Source: Paracoccus sp. C2R09
GTDB lineage: Bacteria > Pseudomonadota > Alphaproteobacteria > Rhodobacterales > Rhodobacteraceae
DNA: 64,000 nt
NCBI RefSeq assembly: GCF_018860625.1
Contig: NZ_JAHKQB010000027.1
Span: 62,001-126,000, forward strand
Direction of reading: 5' to 3'
In this document: positions 8,462 to 19,288 of the stretch, piece after piece
Position numbering within the stretch: position 1 is the first letter of the stretch
Layout: each line of letters starts with the position of its first letter
The notes under the pieces: generated by a model
Databases searched by the model: none
The model's input: the letters and a program-made list of their open reading frames with translations, nothing else
Told to the model about the DNA's origin: nothing
Made by a program: the position numbers and the translations under genes

Positions 8462-9058
8462 ATGGGCCGCAGGATGGAACAGTTCCACGACGTTCAGGGC
8501 ATCGCCTTCGGGATCGTGATGACAAGCCTGGGCGTGCTGTTCCTCGAATCCTGCGGACTGGTCACGGGTCAGCTTGCGGGGCTGTCGGTGCTGGCCTCGT
8601 TCGTCACGCCGCTGTCCTTCGGGCTGGCCTTCTTCCTGCTGAACCTGCCCTTCTACGTGCTGGCCTGGCGCAAGCGCGGCGCGGCCTTCACGATCCGCAC
8701 GCTGATCGCGGTCGCGGGCATATCGACGCTGTCGCCCCTGCTGGGGCGGCTGGTCACCTTCCAGACGCTGCCCGTCCCCCTTGGCGCGATCCTTGCGGGC
8801 TGCTGCATCGCCATCGGACTGATCGCGCTGTTCCGCCACAAGGCCAGCGCCGGCGGCATCGGCATCCTGGCGCTGTGGCTGCAGGAAACGCGCGGGATCA
8901 AGGCGGGCTGGGTGCAGATGAGCTTCGACGCCGTGATCTTTCTGATGGCGGCCTTCGTGCTGCCGGTGGACCAGTTCCTGTGGTCGCTGGTGGGGGCGGT
9001 GATCCTGAACCTGCTGATCGCCTGGAACTTCCGCCTGCCCACGCCCGCGCAGCCCTAG
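8462..9058 (+). CDS. YitT family membrane protein
   Basis: A 198-residue integral membrane protein with about five or six helices and the family motif GLVTGQLAGLSVLASF near the N terminus, followed by GGIGILALWLQE. YitT/DUF161 proteins have no established transport substrate. The stop overlaps the stop of the convergent chromate transporter gene by four bases. The ATG at 8462 is used because the downstream sequence matches the family; the frame is open far upstream but only as antisense to the VOC gene. Confidence 0.8.
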   Translation: MGRRMEQFHDVQGIAFGIVMTSLGVLFLESCGLVTGQLAGLSVLASFVTPLSFGLAFFLLNLPFYVLAWRKRGAAFTIRTLIAVAGISTLSPLLGRLVTFQTLPVPLGAILAGCCIAIGLIALFRHKASAGGIGILALWLQETRGIKAGWVQMSFDAVIFLMAAFVLPVDQFLWSLVGAVILNLLIAWNFRLPTPAQP

Positions 9059-10179
9059 ACCATCAGCGCCCCGACCGCCGCGCTGGCGGCGACGACCACC
9101 CAGGGCGGCATCCGCCACGCGACCAGCGCGACGAAGCCCGCAAGGGCCAGTGCGAAATCGCCCATGTCGCCGATCCCGCCCGTGAAGACCGGGTCATAGA
9201 GCGCGGCCCCCAGGATGCCGACCACGGCCGCATTCGCGCCCTGCATGGCCGATTGCGCAAGTGCTGCCTGCCTCAGCCGATCCCAATGGGGCAGGGCCGC
9301 GATCAGGATCAGGAAGCCCGGCAGGAAGATCGCCGCCAAGGCGATGACCGCGCCCGGGATGCCGTCGATCGCCATCCCCAGATAGGCCGCAAAGGTGAAG
9401 AGCGGCCCTGGCACGGCCTGCGCCGCGCCATATCCCGCCAGAAAGCTGTCATGGCTCAGCCAGCCCTGCGCGACCGTCGCCTGTTCCAGCAATGGCAGCA
9501 CGACATGACCGCCGCCGAAGACCAATGCACCCGCGCGGAAGAACCCGCCGAAAAGGCCCGTTCCGAGGATCAGCAACAGGACGAAGGCGATGGCGGCCAG
9601 CAGCGATTGGCGACGCGTGACGGCCAGCCTCGGGGCATGCGCGGGTGGACGGGCCTGCCCCCGCCCCAGGGCCAGGCCCGCCGCGGCACCCGCAATGATC
9701 GCCCCGATCATCCCGACAGCCGTAGGCAGCAGCGCCAGCAGCACCACCGCCATCACCGCGATGGATGCGCGTTCGCGGTCGGGGCAGAGGGTGCGGGCCA
9801 TGCCCAGCACGGCCTGCGCCACGATCGCGACGGCCACGATCTTCAGGCCCGCCAGCGCCCCGCCGCCCGCGCCCCATCCCATCGCGAAGATCATCAGGAT
9901 CAGCGCGGATGGCAGCGTGAAGGCCAGGAACGCCGCCGCCGCCCCGCGCCATCCCGCCCGCATCAGCCCAAGCGCGAAGCCCACCTGGCTCGAGGCGGGG
10001 CCGGGCAGGAACTGGCACAGCGCGACCAGATCGGCATAGGCCGCATCGTCCAGCCAGCGCCTGCGGGTCACCAGTTCATCCCGGAAATAGCCCAGATGCG
10101 CGATCGGCCCCCCGAAAGAGGTCAGCCCCAGCCGCAGGAACACGCGAAAGACCTCGGAGGGGCTGCCTTGCCGGTTCAT
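9055..10179 (-). CDS. chrA: Chromate transporter ChrA, two-domain form
   Basis: A 374-residue inner-membrane transporter with two homologous CHR halves. The N-terminal half shows GLTSFGGPIAHLGYFRDELV and FLPGPASSQVGFALG; the C-terminal half shows GALVFGGGHVVLPLLE and YGAAQAVPGPLFTFAAYLG. The long-chain form exports chromate or related oxyanions. Length and both signatures are normal. No ChrB regulator is adjacent. Confidence 0.92.
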   Translation of the reverse strand: MNRQGSPSEVFRVFLRLGLTSFGGPIAHLGYFRDELVTRRRWLDDAAYADLVALCQFLPGPASSQVGFALGLMRAGWRGAAAAFLAFTLPSALILMIFAMGWGAGGGALAGLKIVAVAIVAQAVLGMARTLCPDRERASIAVMAVVLLALLPTAVGMIGAIIAGAAAGLALGRGQARPPAHAPRLAVTRRQSLLAAIAFVLLLILGTGLFGGFFRAGALVFGGGHVVLPLLEQATVAQGWLSHDSFLAGYGAAQAVPGPLFTFAAYLGMAIDGIPGAVIALAAIFLPGFLILIAALPHWDRLRQAALAQSAMQGANAAVVGILGAALYDPVFTGGIGDMGDFALALAGFVALVAWRMPPWVVVAASAAVGALMV

Positions 10180-10220
10180 GGCGATCCTCTTGCCTGTTTC
10201 GGGGAATTGATGCGCCGGGC

Positions 10221-10240
10221 CCCCGTTGCGTGCAATGGGG
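10221..10240 (-). terminator. Hairpin behind the photolyase-like gene
   Basis: Arms CCCCGTTG and CAATGGGG (one G-T pair) enclose a four-base loop, 14 bases past the photolyase-like stop on the minus strand. No T-run follows, so termination is only a possibility. Confidence 0.3.
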
Positions 10241-10254
10241 AAATACGCCGCGCC

Positions 10255-11421
10255 TCAGGCCAGTCCGGTCGCCTGCAGGATCTCGGGGATGCGCTTTTTC
10301 AGCTTGAAATATCCGGCGCTTGCGAATGGATGCACGATCCTGTCCCAGTCGCGGCGCTGCTGGGCCAGGGTGATCCCGCGGGCGTCCAGATGGGGGCGGG
10401 CGGCATCCAGCCAGTCGCGCAGCGGACCGGTCGGGACATGCGGCGTGACGATCTGGGTGGCCCGGTGGCCCTGCGCCCAATCCGCCAGCTGGCGCGGGTC
10501 GCCCGCGCGCAGCCGCGTCACCTCGTATCCGCTGCGCCGGCCCGCATCCCGCAACAGCGCGTCTTCGTATTCCGCGACCATGGGGGCCACGGGCAGGTCG
10601 GATCGCAGGTGGCTTGTGTGCAGCGTGGCTGCGGCACGCGGTGTCTCGGGCCAGGCGAAATCCTCGGGGCGGCAATCCTCGGGGGTGATCAGCAGGACGG
10701 TCGGGCGCCCCGGCTGCGGTGCCTGCGGTTCGTGCAGGGGGCGGCGTTCGGGTGCATCGGGTTCCTGGTGGTCCAGCGGGGGTGCCGTTGTGGCCAGTCC
10801 GGTGGGGTTGAATCGGCCCAGGGTGAATTCCGCGATGTTGCGGGGATCGGCAAGGTAGGACTTGCCGCGGCTGTGCAGCCCCGCCACCCATCGCCATGAC
10901 AGCGTGTTCGACGCCGGATCGCCGTCCAGCAGATGCCGCAGGAAGAAATCCGCACCCCTGCGCCACGACAGCCCAAGCGTGAAGATCCAGATCGAGGCGA
11001 ACCACATCCGTGCGTGGTTGTGCAGGTATCCCGTTCCGACCAGCTCTCGGACCCATGCGTCGAAGCAGTCGATGCCTGTTTCGCCCCGCATGGCGCGCAG
11101 CGTGGCCTCGTCCGGCGGCCCGTCGGGGCGGCTGTCGGTCCAGACCTGCGGGTGCTGTTCCAGCCAGCCCTTGAAGTAGCTGCGCCAGAAGACCTCGTGG
11201 ACGAACCTGTCGGCGGCCCGCCCATGGGTGCGGATCGCCAGTTCGATGCAATCGCGTTCCAGGATCAGGCGGTGCCGCAGCAGGGGCGACAGGCGCGAGA
11301 CGTCCGAATGCCGACCCGGGCCACGGTCGAATCCGCGCCGTCTGCAATAGGCATCGCCCATGAACGGCGCGAAATCGGCAAGGCGTTTCTCGGCGTCGAT
11401 CCGGGTACCGGGCCAGGCCAT
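10255..11421 (-). CDS. Photolyase/cryptochrome-like FAD protein with apparently swapped domain order
   Basis: A 388-residue protein. The first ~235 residues are a photolyase FAD-binding helical domain: LSPLLRHRLI, EVFWRSYFKGWLE, TGYLHNHARMWFASIWI and DGDPASNTLSWRW, including the asparagine that normally faces flavin N5. Ordinary photolyases have an alpha/beta antenna domain in front; here nothing precedes it. Instead the C-terminal ~140 residues (PTVLLITPED, then YEVTRLRAGDPRQLADWAQ and a GITL strand ending in PFASAGYFKL) look like that alpha/beta domain. Probable light-dependent DNA repair or blue-light sensing. The start at 11421 has a perfect GGAGG; open frame continues upstream to 11499 without similarity. 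Confidence 0.75.
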   Translation of the reverse strand: MAWPGTRIDAEKRLADFAPFMGDAYCRRRGFDRGPGRHSDVSRLSPLLRHRLILERDCIELAIRTHGRAADRFVHEVFWRSYFKGWLEQHPQVWTDSRPDGPPDEATLRAMRGETGIDCFDAWVRELVGTGYLHNHARMWFASIWIFTLGLSWRRGADFFLRHLLDGDPASNTLSWRWVAGLHSRGKSYLADPRNIAEFTLGRFNPTGLATTAPPLDHQEPDAPERRPLHEPQAPQPGRPTVLLITPEDCRPEDFAWPETPRAAATLHTSHLRSDLPVAPMVAEYEDALLRDAGRRSGYEVTRLRAGDPRQLADWAQGHRATQIVTPHVPTGPLRDWLDAARPHLDARGITLAQQRRDWDRIVHPFASAGYFKLKKRIPEILQATGLA

Positions 11422-11611
11422 GATACCTCCGTCAGATGCGGTTCCGCTGCGGCAGGGTGGCCATGCGCGGGCCACGGGGGCAAGGGTCTCGATTGTCACA
11501 CCGGACGCATATTTTTCCTAAAACCCGAGTCTTTCGAATTCTACCCAGCAAGGGACTGCAGGGACCCGTTCCTTTATGCAGGACATGCAACCTATGCGAA
11601 AGACGGGTGGA

Positions 11612-11946
11612 ATGAGCGATATCACAAGCAGCCGCCAAATGCCTGACTGGTTCCCCGCCCTGGGGCTGGGTCTTGTCCTGCTTCTGGCCCTGACGGTCAT
11701 TCAGGTGACTCGCCCCGGAGTTGCGGGCCAGTTCCTTGTCGTGACCGATCCCCGGATCGGCGGGGCAGGGCTGATCGACCTTGCATGGCGGGCCGGGGGC
11801 GGTCTGTTGCGCCAGGGCGTCCTGCCCGGTTTCGGGGTCGCGCTTTCGGACGATCCGGATTTTCCGCGCCGCCTGCGGGCCGAGGGTGCCTGGCTGGTCC
11901 TGCCTAATTCACGCGATCTGGGTTGCGCCTCGGGCGGGGTGGTGTC

Positions 11947-11950
<4 letters not shown>
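11612..11950 (+). CDS. Small membrane-anchored exported protein ahead of hybrid kinase
   Basis: A 112-residue protein I cannot name. It has one hydrophobic segment at about residues 13-32, then a predicted periplasmic part containing QFLVVTDPRIGGAGLIDLAW, a glycine-rich turn, a DDPDFPRRLRAEGAWLVLPN segment and a cysteine near the end (LGCASGG). The stop shares a GTGA junction with the hybrid kinase start, so the two are translated together. The likely role is a periplasmic partner or ligand sensor for that kinase. The start at 11612 follows GGGTGGA; an upstream ATG at 11576 is possible. Confidence 0.6.
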
Positions 11951-14268
<2,318 letters not shown>

Positions 14269-14269
14269 C

Positions 14270-15232
14270 ATGACCGATCGCCCCACCATCCTGATCATCG
14301 ACGATGATCCTGCCAATATCGAGATCTGCAGCGCCGCGCTGGAAGAGGAGTACGAAGTCTGCTTCGCTTTGTCCGCCGCCCAGGCGCTGGAGGCCGTCCA
14401 CGAGGTCCGTCCCGACCTGATCCTTCTGGATGTGGTGATGCCCGACATGGACGGATACGAGCTGTGCCGCGCACTGAAGGACGACAGGCAGCTTGCCGAC
14501 ATCCCGGTCATCTTCGCCACGGGCCTGGGCGATGACGAAGCAGAGGTCCGCGGGCTGACCGCCGGCGCGATCGATTTCGTGACCAAGCCCATTCGCCCGG
14601 CATCGCTGCGCCGCCGGGTCGCGAACCACGTCCAGATGAAGCGCATGCGCGACAGCTTGGCCGATCAGGCGCTGACCGACGCGCTGACGGGGCTTGGCAA
14701 CCGTCGGATGCTGGAACGCAAGCTGCAATCCGAGCTGCGCCGCCTGGCCCGCGAAGAGGGGACGCTTGCCGTGATCCTCATGGATATCGACCATTTCAAG
14801 CGCTTCAACGACACGTTGGGCCATCCCGAGGGCGACCGCTGCCTGCGCCAGGTCGGGGCCGAGATCGGGCGATGCATGCAGCGGGGCGCGGATTTCGCGG
14901 CCCGTTATGGCGGCGAGGAATTCGCCTGCATCCTGCCCGATGCCGACCTGGAGGGCGCAACGCATATGGCCGAAACGATCCGCGCCCGGATCGAGGCGCT
15001 GGCCATCGCGCATGGCGCATCCGATGCGGGCCCCTGCGTGACGGTCAGCGTCGGCGTCGCATGGGGGATGTCCGAACCGGGGCTGGATGCCGAATACTGG
15101 CTGACAGCCGCCGACAGGATGCTCTATCGCAGCAAGGGGTCGGGCCGGAACCGGGTCTCGGTCGACGGGATGGTTGCCGCCCCCCCTGCGACCGATGCCA
15201 TGCAGGATCAGCCGCGCAGGGCGATGCATTGA
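14270..15232 (+). CDS. Response regulator diguanylate cyclase (PleD-like, single REC)
   Basis: A 320-residue cytoplasmic enzyme making cyclic di-GMP from two GTP. The N-terminal receiver has the acidic pair IIDDDPAN and phospho-acceptor Asp54 (ILLDVVMPDMDG). The GGDEF domain begins DALTGLGNRRMLERKL and has GGEEF at ~214-218, a catalytically competent form. The inhibitory I-site RxxD (RGAD, ~205-208) is exactly five residues upstream, so product inhibition is expected. It lies one base behind the hybrid kinase, which probably phosphorylates it through its Hpt domain. Confidence 0.93.
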   Translation: MTDRPTILIIDDDPANIEICSAALEEEYEVCFALSAAQALEAVHEVRPDLILLDVVMPDMDGYELCRALKDDRQLADIPVIFATGLGDDEAEVRGLTAGAIDFVTKPIRPASLRRRVANHVQMKRMRDSLADQALTDALTGLGNRRMLERKLQSELRRLAREEGTLAVILMDIDHFKRFNDTLGHPEGDRCLRQVGAEIGRCMQRGADFAARYGGEEFACILPDADLEGATHMAETIRARIEALAIAHGASDAGPCVTVSVGVAWGMSEPGLDAEYWLTAADRMLYRSKGSGRNRVSVDGMVAAPPATDAMQDQPRRAMH

Positions 15233-15248
15233 CGGGACTGGAGGATTT

Positions 15249-15325
15249 TGGCGACCCCGGTAGGACTTGAACCCACAACCACAGACTTAGAAGGTCCGTG
15301 CTCTATCCAGTTGAGCTACGGGGCC
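15249..15325 (-). tRNA. tRNA-Arg (anticodon UCU), CCA encoded
   Basis: Read on the minus strand: acceptor arms GGCCCCG and CGGGGTC, D-arm GCTC/GAGC, anticodon stem CGGAC/GTCTG with loop CTTCTAA (anticodon TCT), T-arm GTGGG/CCTAC with loop TTCAAGT, discriminator G and an encoded CCA (15249-15251). It decodes AGA/AGG, which are rare in this GC-rich genome. It lies between the diguanylate cyclase and the GNAT gene. Confidence 0.95.
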
Positions 15326-15374
15326 GTGGCGTCGTCATAGCGTCACGGCCTGACGCTTTCAAAGGCAAATTGCG

Positions 15375-15836
15375 TCAGATCGCCATTGTCATGAAGACGG
15401 AATTCGGATCGGGGCGATAGCTGCCGAAGGGCGGGCATTCGGCAAAGCCCGCCCGGGAATAAAGCCCCCGTGCCGCGGCAAAGCTGGCCTGCGCCCCGGT
15501 TTCCAGCGACAGATGCGTCAGGCCCTGCGCGCGGGCGGTCTTCATCAGATGCGCCAGCATCTGCCGCGACAGGCCGCGTCCGCGATCTTCGGACAGGACA
15601 TGCATGGATTTCAGCTCTCCCAGTCCATCGCCCAGATCCTTCAGCGCGCCCATCGCGCAGGGCCGTCCGTCGATGCGCAGCACGAAGAAGCCGATGCGAT
15701 CGGACACGAGCTCGGCGCGCGGCAGCATGTGCATCGATTCGGGCGGCGTGTCGGCCTGCATCGCCTCGGCATGGCGGTGGAACAGAAGGTCCAGATCCGG
15801 ATGTCGCGGATCCTCGGATGCGATGGTGATGTTCAT
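15375..15836 (-). CDS. GNAT family N-acetyltransferase
   Basis: A 153-residue acetyl-CoA-dependent acetyltransferase. The core has the LKSMHVLSEDRGRGLSRQML stretch holding the R/Q-x-x-G-x-G/A-like pyrophosphate loop, then LSLETGAQ and AARGLYSRAGFAECPPFGSY. The closest general type is the YpeA/PA4794-like small acetyltransferase; the substrate is unknown. The start at 15836 follows AGGGGA; an extended frame upstream overlaps the promoter of the divergent amidotransferase. Confidence 0.85.
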   Translation of the reverse strand: MNITIASEDPRHPDLDLLFHRHAEAMQADTPPESMHMLPRAELVSDRIGFFVLRIDGRPCAMGALKDLGDGLGELKSMHVLSEDRGRGLSRQMLAHLMKTARAQGLTHLSLETGAQASFAAARGLYSRAGFAECPPFGSYRPDPNSVFMTMAI

Positions 15837-15912
15837 TCCCCTGGCCTTTGACCCTTGCAGCTGACCCGTTCCGATGGCTACCTTCGCAATATCAGCAACA
15901 TCAAGGTTTTTC

Positions 15913-16629
15913 ATGCGTATCGGCATACTTCAATGCGGCCAGTCGCCTGCCCAGTTGAAGGAAGGCTTGGGCGATTATCCCGACATGTTCCTGCGCCTGC
16001 TGGCCGGCCGCGGGTTCGAGTTCCGCAACTGGCATGTCGAGGAGATGGAGTTCCCGCAGGATATCCACGAGGCCGATGGCTGGCTGCTGACCGGTTCGCG
16101 CCACGGTGCCTACGAGGATCACGCCTTCATCCCCCCGCTCGAGGATCTGATCCGCCGGATCCACGATGCCGGGATGCCGATGGTGGGCATCTGCTTCGGT
16201 CACCAGATCATCGCACAGGCACTGGGCGGCAAGGTCGAGAAATTCGCTGGCGGCTGGGCCGTCGGCACGCAGGATTACGATTTCGACGGCCAGACCGTCC
16301 GCCTGAACGCCTGGCACCAGGACCAGGTCACCCGCAGGCCCGCAGGTGCCGTGCCGGTGGGCAGCAACGCATTCTGCGAGAATGCGGCGCTGATCTATGG
16401 CGATCGGGCCTTCACGGTGCAGGCCCATCCCGAATTCGAAGATGCCTTCGTCCAGGGCCTGATGGACACCCGCGCGAAGGGCGTCGTCCCGCAGGATCTG
16501 CTGGACCTCGCGGCCGAACGCATGGATGAACCCAAGGATACCGGGCTTCTGGCCGACCGCATCGAGGCCTTCCTCAAGGCGCCGCGCACCGCTGCAACGC
16601 AGACAACCACCGACAAGGGGGCCGCATGA
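15913..16629 (+). CDS. Class I glutamine amidotransferase-like protein (possible gamma-glutamyl hydrolase)
   Basis: A 238-residue triad amidotransferase. The nucleophile is Cys94 in GICFGHQII; the His/Glu pair is AHPEFE (His172, Glu174). It resembles the stand-alone GMP-synthase-type domain rather than classic PuuD. Its stop overlaps the start of a PuuA-like ligase (ATGA), followed by a PuuB-like oxidase, so a role in releasing glutamate from a gamma-glutamylated intermediate is reasonable by context but unproven. The ATG at 15913 matches the family start. Confidence 0.82.
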   Translation: MRIGILQCGQSPAQLKEGLGDYPDMFLRLLAGRGFEFRNWHVEEMEFPQDIHEADGWLLTGSRHGAYEDHAFIPPLEDLIRRIHDAGMPMVGICFGHQIIAQALGGKVEKFAGGWAVGTQDYDFDGQTVRLNAWHQDQVTRRPAGAVPVGSNAFCENAALIYGDRAFTVQAHPEFEDAFVQGLMDTRAKGVVPQDLLDLAAERMDEPKDTGLLADRIEAFLKAPRTAATQTTTDKGAA

Positions 16630-17981
16630 CACATTGGACCGACAAGGTGCCGCAGGCGGCGCGGGACTACATGGCCGACCGTCGCCTGGACGAGGTCGAA
16701 TGCATCGTGGCCGACATCGCGGGCGTCGCGCGGGGCAAGGCGATGCCCGCCTCGAAATTCGCGCGGCAGGAAAAGTTCTATCTGCCGAACTCGATCTTCC
16801 TGCAGTCGATCACCGGGGAATGGGCGGACAACCCGGCGGGGGCCTTCACCGAACCCGACATGGTGATGACGCCAGATTTCACCACCGCGACCGCGGCGCC
16901 CTGGACGGCGGACTGGACGCTGCAGGTGATCCATGACGCGGTCGATCAGCAGGGCAACCCGGTGCCGACCGCCCCGCGCAACGTGCTGAAACGCGTGGTC
17001 CAGCTCTATCGCGACAAGGGTTGGAGCCCGGTCGTCGCCCCCGAGATGGAGTTCTTCCTGGTCGCGCGCAACATCGACCCGAACCAGCCGATCATCCCGC
17101 CGATGGGGCGCACGGGCAGGCGGGCCGCGGCCAAGCAGGCCTATTCCATGTCGGCGGTGGACGAATACGGCAAGGTGATCGACGACATCTACGACTTTGC
17201 CGAGGCGCAGGGATTCGAGATCGACGGCATCCTGCAGGAAGGCGGCGCGGGCCAGGTCGAGATCAACCTCAACCACGGCGATCCGGTCGCGCTGGCAGAC
17301 GAGATCTTCTACTTCAAGCGCCTCATCCGCGAGGCTGCGCTGCGTCACGACTGCTTCGCGACCTTCATGGCCAAGCCGATCGAGGGCGAACCAGGCAGCG
17401 CCATGCATATCCACCATTCGGTCACGGATATTGCGACGGGGAACAACATCTTCTCGGACGAGAAGGGCCGCGAGACGGGCGCATTCCTGCATTTCATCGC
17501 GGGGATGCAGCGCCATCTGCCTGCCGCAGTCGCGCTGCTTGCGCCCTATGTGAACAGCTATCGCCGCTATGTCCCGGATTTCGCGGCACCCATCAATCTG
17601 GAATGGGGGCGCGACAATCGCACCACCGGCCTGCGCGTGCCGATTTCCGGCCCCGAGGCGCGGCGGATCGAGAACCGCCTGGCGGGCATGGATTGCAACC
17701 CCTATCTGGGGATCGCGGCCAGCCTTGCCTGCGGTTACCTGGGTCTGATCGAGGCCGAGAATCCGCGTGCCGAATGCCTGGGCGATGCCTACATGTCGCG
17801 GGACGAACTGCCCTACAACCTGGGCGACGCGCTGGATCTGATGGCCGACAGCGCCCCCATGCGCGAGGTTCTGGGCGAGGAGTTCTGCGCCGTCTACGAG
17901 GCCGTGAAGCGGAACGAATACAAGGAGTTCCTGCAAGTCATCAGCCCATGGGAACGTGAACACCTGCTGCTGAACGTATGA
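16626..17981 (+). CDS. Glutamine synthetase family protein, PuuA-like gamma-glutamylputrescine synthetase
   Basis: A 451-residue ligase with motifs APEMEFFLV, EGGAGQVEINL, GSAMHIHHS, NSYRRYVP and DNRTTGLRVP. Family members related to PuuA ligate glutamate to putrescine or other amines. The neighbours fit a gamma-glutamylation route: amidotransferase in front (four-base overlap) and FAD oxidase behind (four-base overlap). The protein ends with YKEFLQVISPWEREHLLLNV, common in PuuA-like proteins. A second family member is at 5572-6912; the two are clearly different, not recent duplicates. Confidence 0.87.
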   Translation: MTHWTDKVPQAARDYMADRRLDEVECIVADIAGVARGKAMPASKFARQEKFYLPNSIFLQSITGEWADNPAGAFTEPDMVMTPDFTTATAAPWTADWTLQVIHDAVDQQGNPVPTAPRNVLKRVVQLYRDKGWSPVVAPEMEFFLVARNIDPNQPIIPPMGRTGRRAAAKQAYSMSAVDEYGKVIDDIYDFAEAQGFEIDGILQEGGAGQVEINLNHGDPVALADEIFYFKRLIREAALRHDCFATFMAKPIEGEPGSAMHIHHSVTDIATGNNIFSDEKGRETGAFLHFIAGMQRHLPAAVALLAPYVNSYRRYVPDFAAPINLEWGRDNRTTGLRVPISGPEARRIENRLAGMDCNPYLGIAASLACGYLGLIEAENPRAECLGDAYMSRDELPYNLGDALDLMADSAPMREVLGEEFCAVYEAVKRNEYKEFLQVISPWEREHLLLNV

Positions 17982-19288
17982 ACCTGCTGCATCTGAACGA
18001 CGCGCCGGGGGCCTATCCGCCCAGCCTCTATGCCGCGCAGGCGGGGCCGCAGCCCGAGCTGCCGCCGCTGCAGGGCGATGCCCGCACGGATGTCGCGGTG
18101 ATCGGGGCGGGATATACAGGGCTGTCGGCGGCGCTGCACCTGGCACGGCAGGGCCTGACGGTCACCGTGCTGGAGGCGCAGCGTGTGGGCTTCGGTGCGT
18201 CGGGGCGCAATGGCGGGCAGATCGGGTCGGGCCAGCGGCAAGAGGTCGACTGGCTGGAGGCGCAGCTGGGCCGCGACGCCGCCCGCAGGCTGTGGGATCT
18301 GGCCGAAGAGGCGAAGTCGTTGACCCGCGCGCTGGCCGCCGAATCCGGCGTGCCCGTGCGTTTCGGCATCGCCCATGCCTGCCGGACGGACCCCGAGATC
18401 GCCCATGCCCGCCACATGGCCGATCACCTTGCGCGGAACTATGGCTATGACAAGGTCCGCCCGCTGGACCGTCAGGGGCTGGCGCAGGCCATCGGCAGCA
18501 GCGCCTATGCAGGGGGCGACGTCGATATGGGGGCGGGCCATGTGCAGCCGCTGGCGTTGGTTCTGGGCATGTCGCGGCTGGCGCGGGATGCCGGTGCCGT
18601 CATCCATGAACGGTCCGAGGTGACGGGCATCGACCACGCATCCCATGCGGGACAGGACAGCACGATCCGCACCGCGCAGGGCAGCCTGCGGGCGCGGCAC
18701 GTGATCTTGGCGGCCAACGGATATCTGGGCGGGCTGGACGGGCATGTCGCGGCGCGGGTCATGCCGATCAACAACTATATCGTGGCCACCCGTCCGCTTG
18801 GCGACGATTTCCCCGAGATCCTGCCCGACCGTTTCGCGGTGGCCGACACCAAGTTCGTCGTGAACTATTGGCGGCTGGACCATGAACGCCGCCTGGTCTT
18901 CGGCGGGGGCGAGACGGTGACCTACCGTTTCCCCAAGGACATCTTCGCGACCGTGCGGCCGCATCTTCTGTCGGTCTATCCGCAGCTGGAAAGGGTTGAG
19001 CTGACCCATGCCTGGGGCGGCACGCTGGCGATCACCATGAACCGGATGCCCTGCTTCGCACGACCGGCGGCGAATTGCCTGTCGGCCAGCGGGTTCTCGG
19101 GGCACGGGGTGGCGATGGCGACGCTTGCGGGGCGGCTGATGGCCGAGGCGGTCGCGGGGCAGGCGGGGCGCTTCGACGCGATGGCCGCGGTGCCCACGCG
19201 TGCGTTTCCGGGCGGCGCATTGCTGCGCGGGCCGCTGCTGGTGGCGGGCATGGCCTGGTACGGGCTGCGCGACCGGCTGGGGTTCTAG
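17978..19288 (+). CDS. FAD-dependent amine oxidase, PuuB-like
   Basis: A 436-residue DAO-family flavoprotein. The dinucleotide motif VAVIGAGYTGLSAALHLARQG is near residue 35 and is followed by GFGASGRNGGQIGSGQR, as in gamma-glutamylputrescine oxidase. The C-terminal flavin motif GFSGHGVAMATLAGRLMAE is intact. It would oxidise a gamma-glutamylated amine to the aldehyde with release of H2O2. The start overlaps the ligase stop (ATGA). The stop overlaps the convergent TerB gene stop. Confidence 0.87.
   Translation: MNLLHLNDAPGAYPPSLYAAQAGPQPELPPLQGDARTDVAVIGAGYTGLSAALHLARQGLTVTVLEAQRVGFGASGRNGGQIGSGQRQEVDWLEAQLGRDAARRLWDLAEEAKSLTRALAAESGVPVRFGIAHACRTDPEIAHARHMADHLARNYGYDKVRPLDRQGLAQAIGSSAYAGGDVDMGAGHVQPLALVLGMSRLARDAGAVIHERSEVTGIDHASHAGQDSTIRTAQGSLRARHVILAANGYLGGLDGHVAARVMPINNYIVATRPLGDDFPEILPDRFAVADTKFVVNYWRLDHERRLVFGGGETVTYRFPKDIFATVRPHLLSVYPQLERVELTHAWGGTLAITMNRMPCFARPAANCLSASGFSGHGVAMATLAGRLMAEAVAGQAGRFDAMAAVPTRAFPGGALLRGPLLVAGMAWYGLRDRLGF

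Noticed and set aside
8875-10899. Open frame of 674 codons on the plus strand
   Set aside because: It runs antisense through chrA and the photolyase-like gene and reads as Arg/Gln/Pro-rich noise. The two minus-strand genes are clearly real.
15249-15325. Integrated element at the tRNA-Arg gene
   Set aside because: tRNA genes are common attachment sites, but no repeat of the tRNA 3' end, integrase or change in composition is seen on either side.
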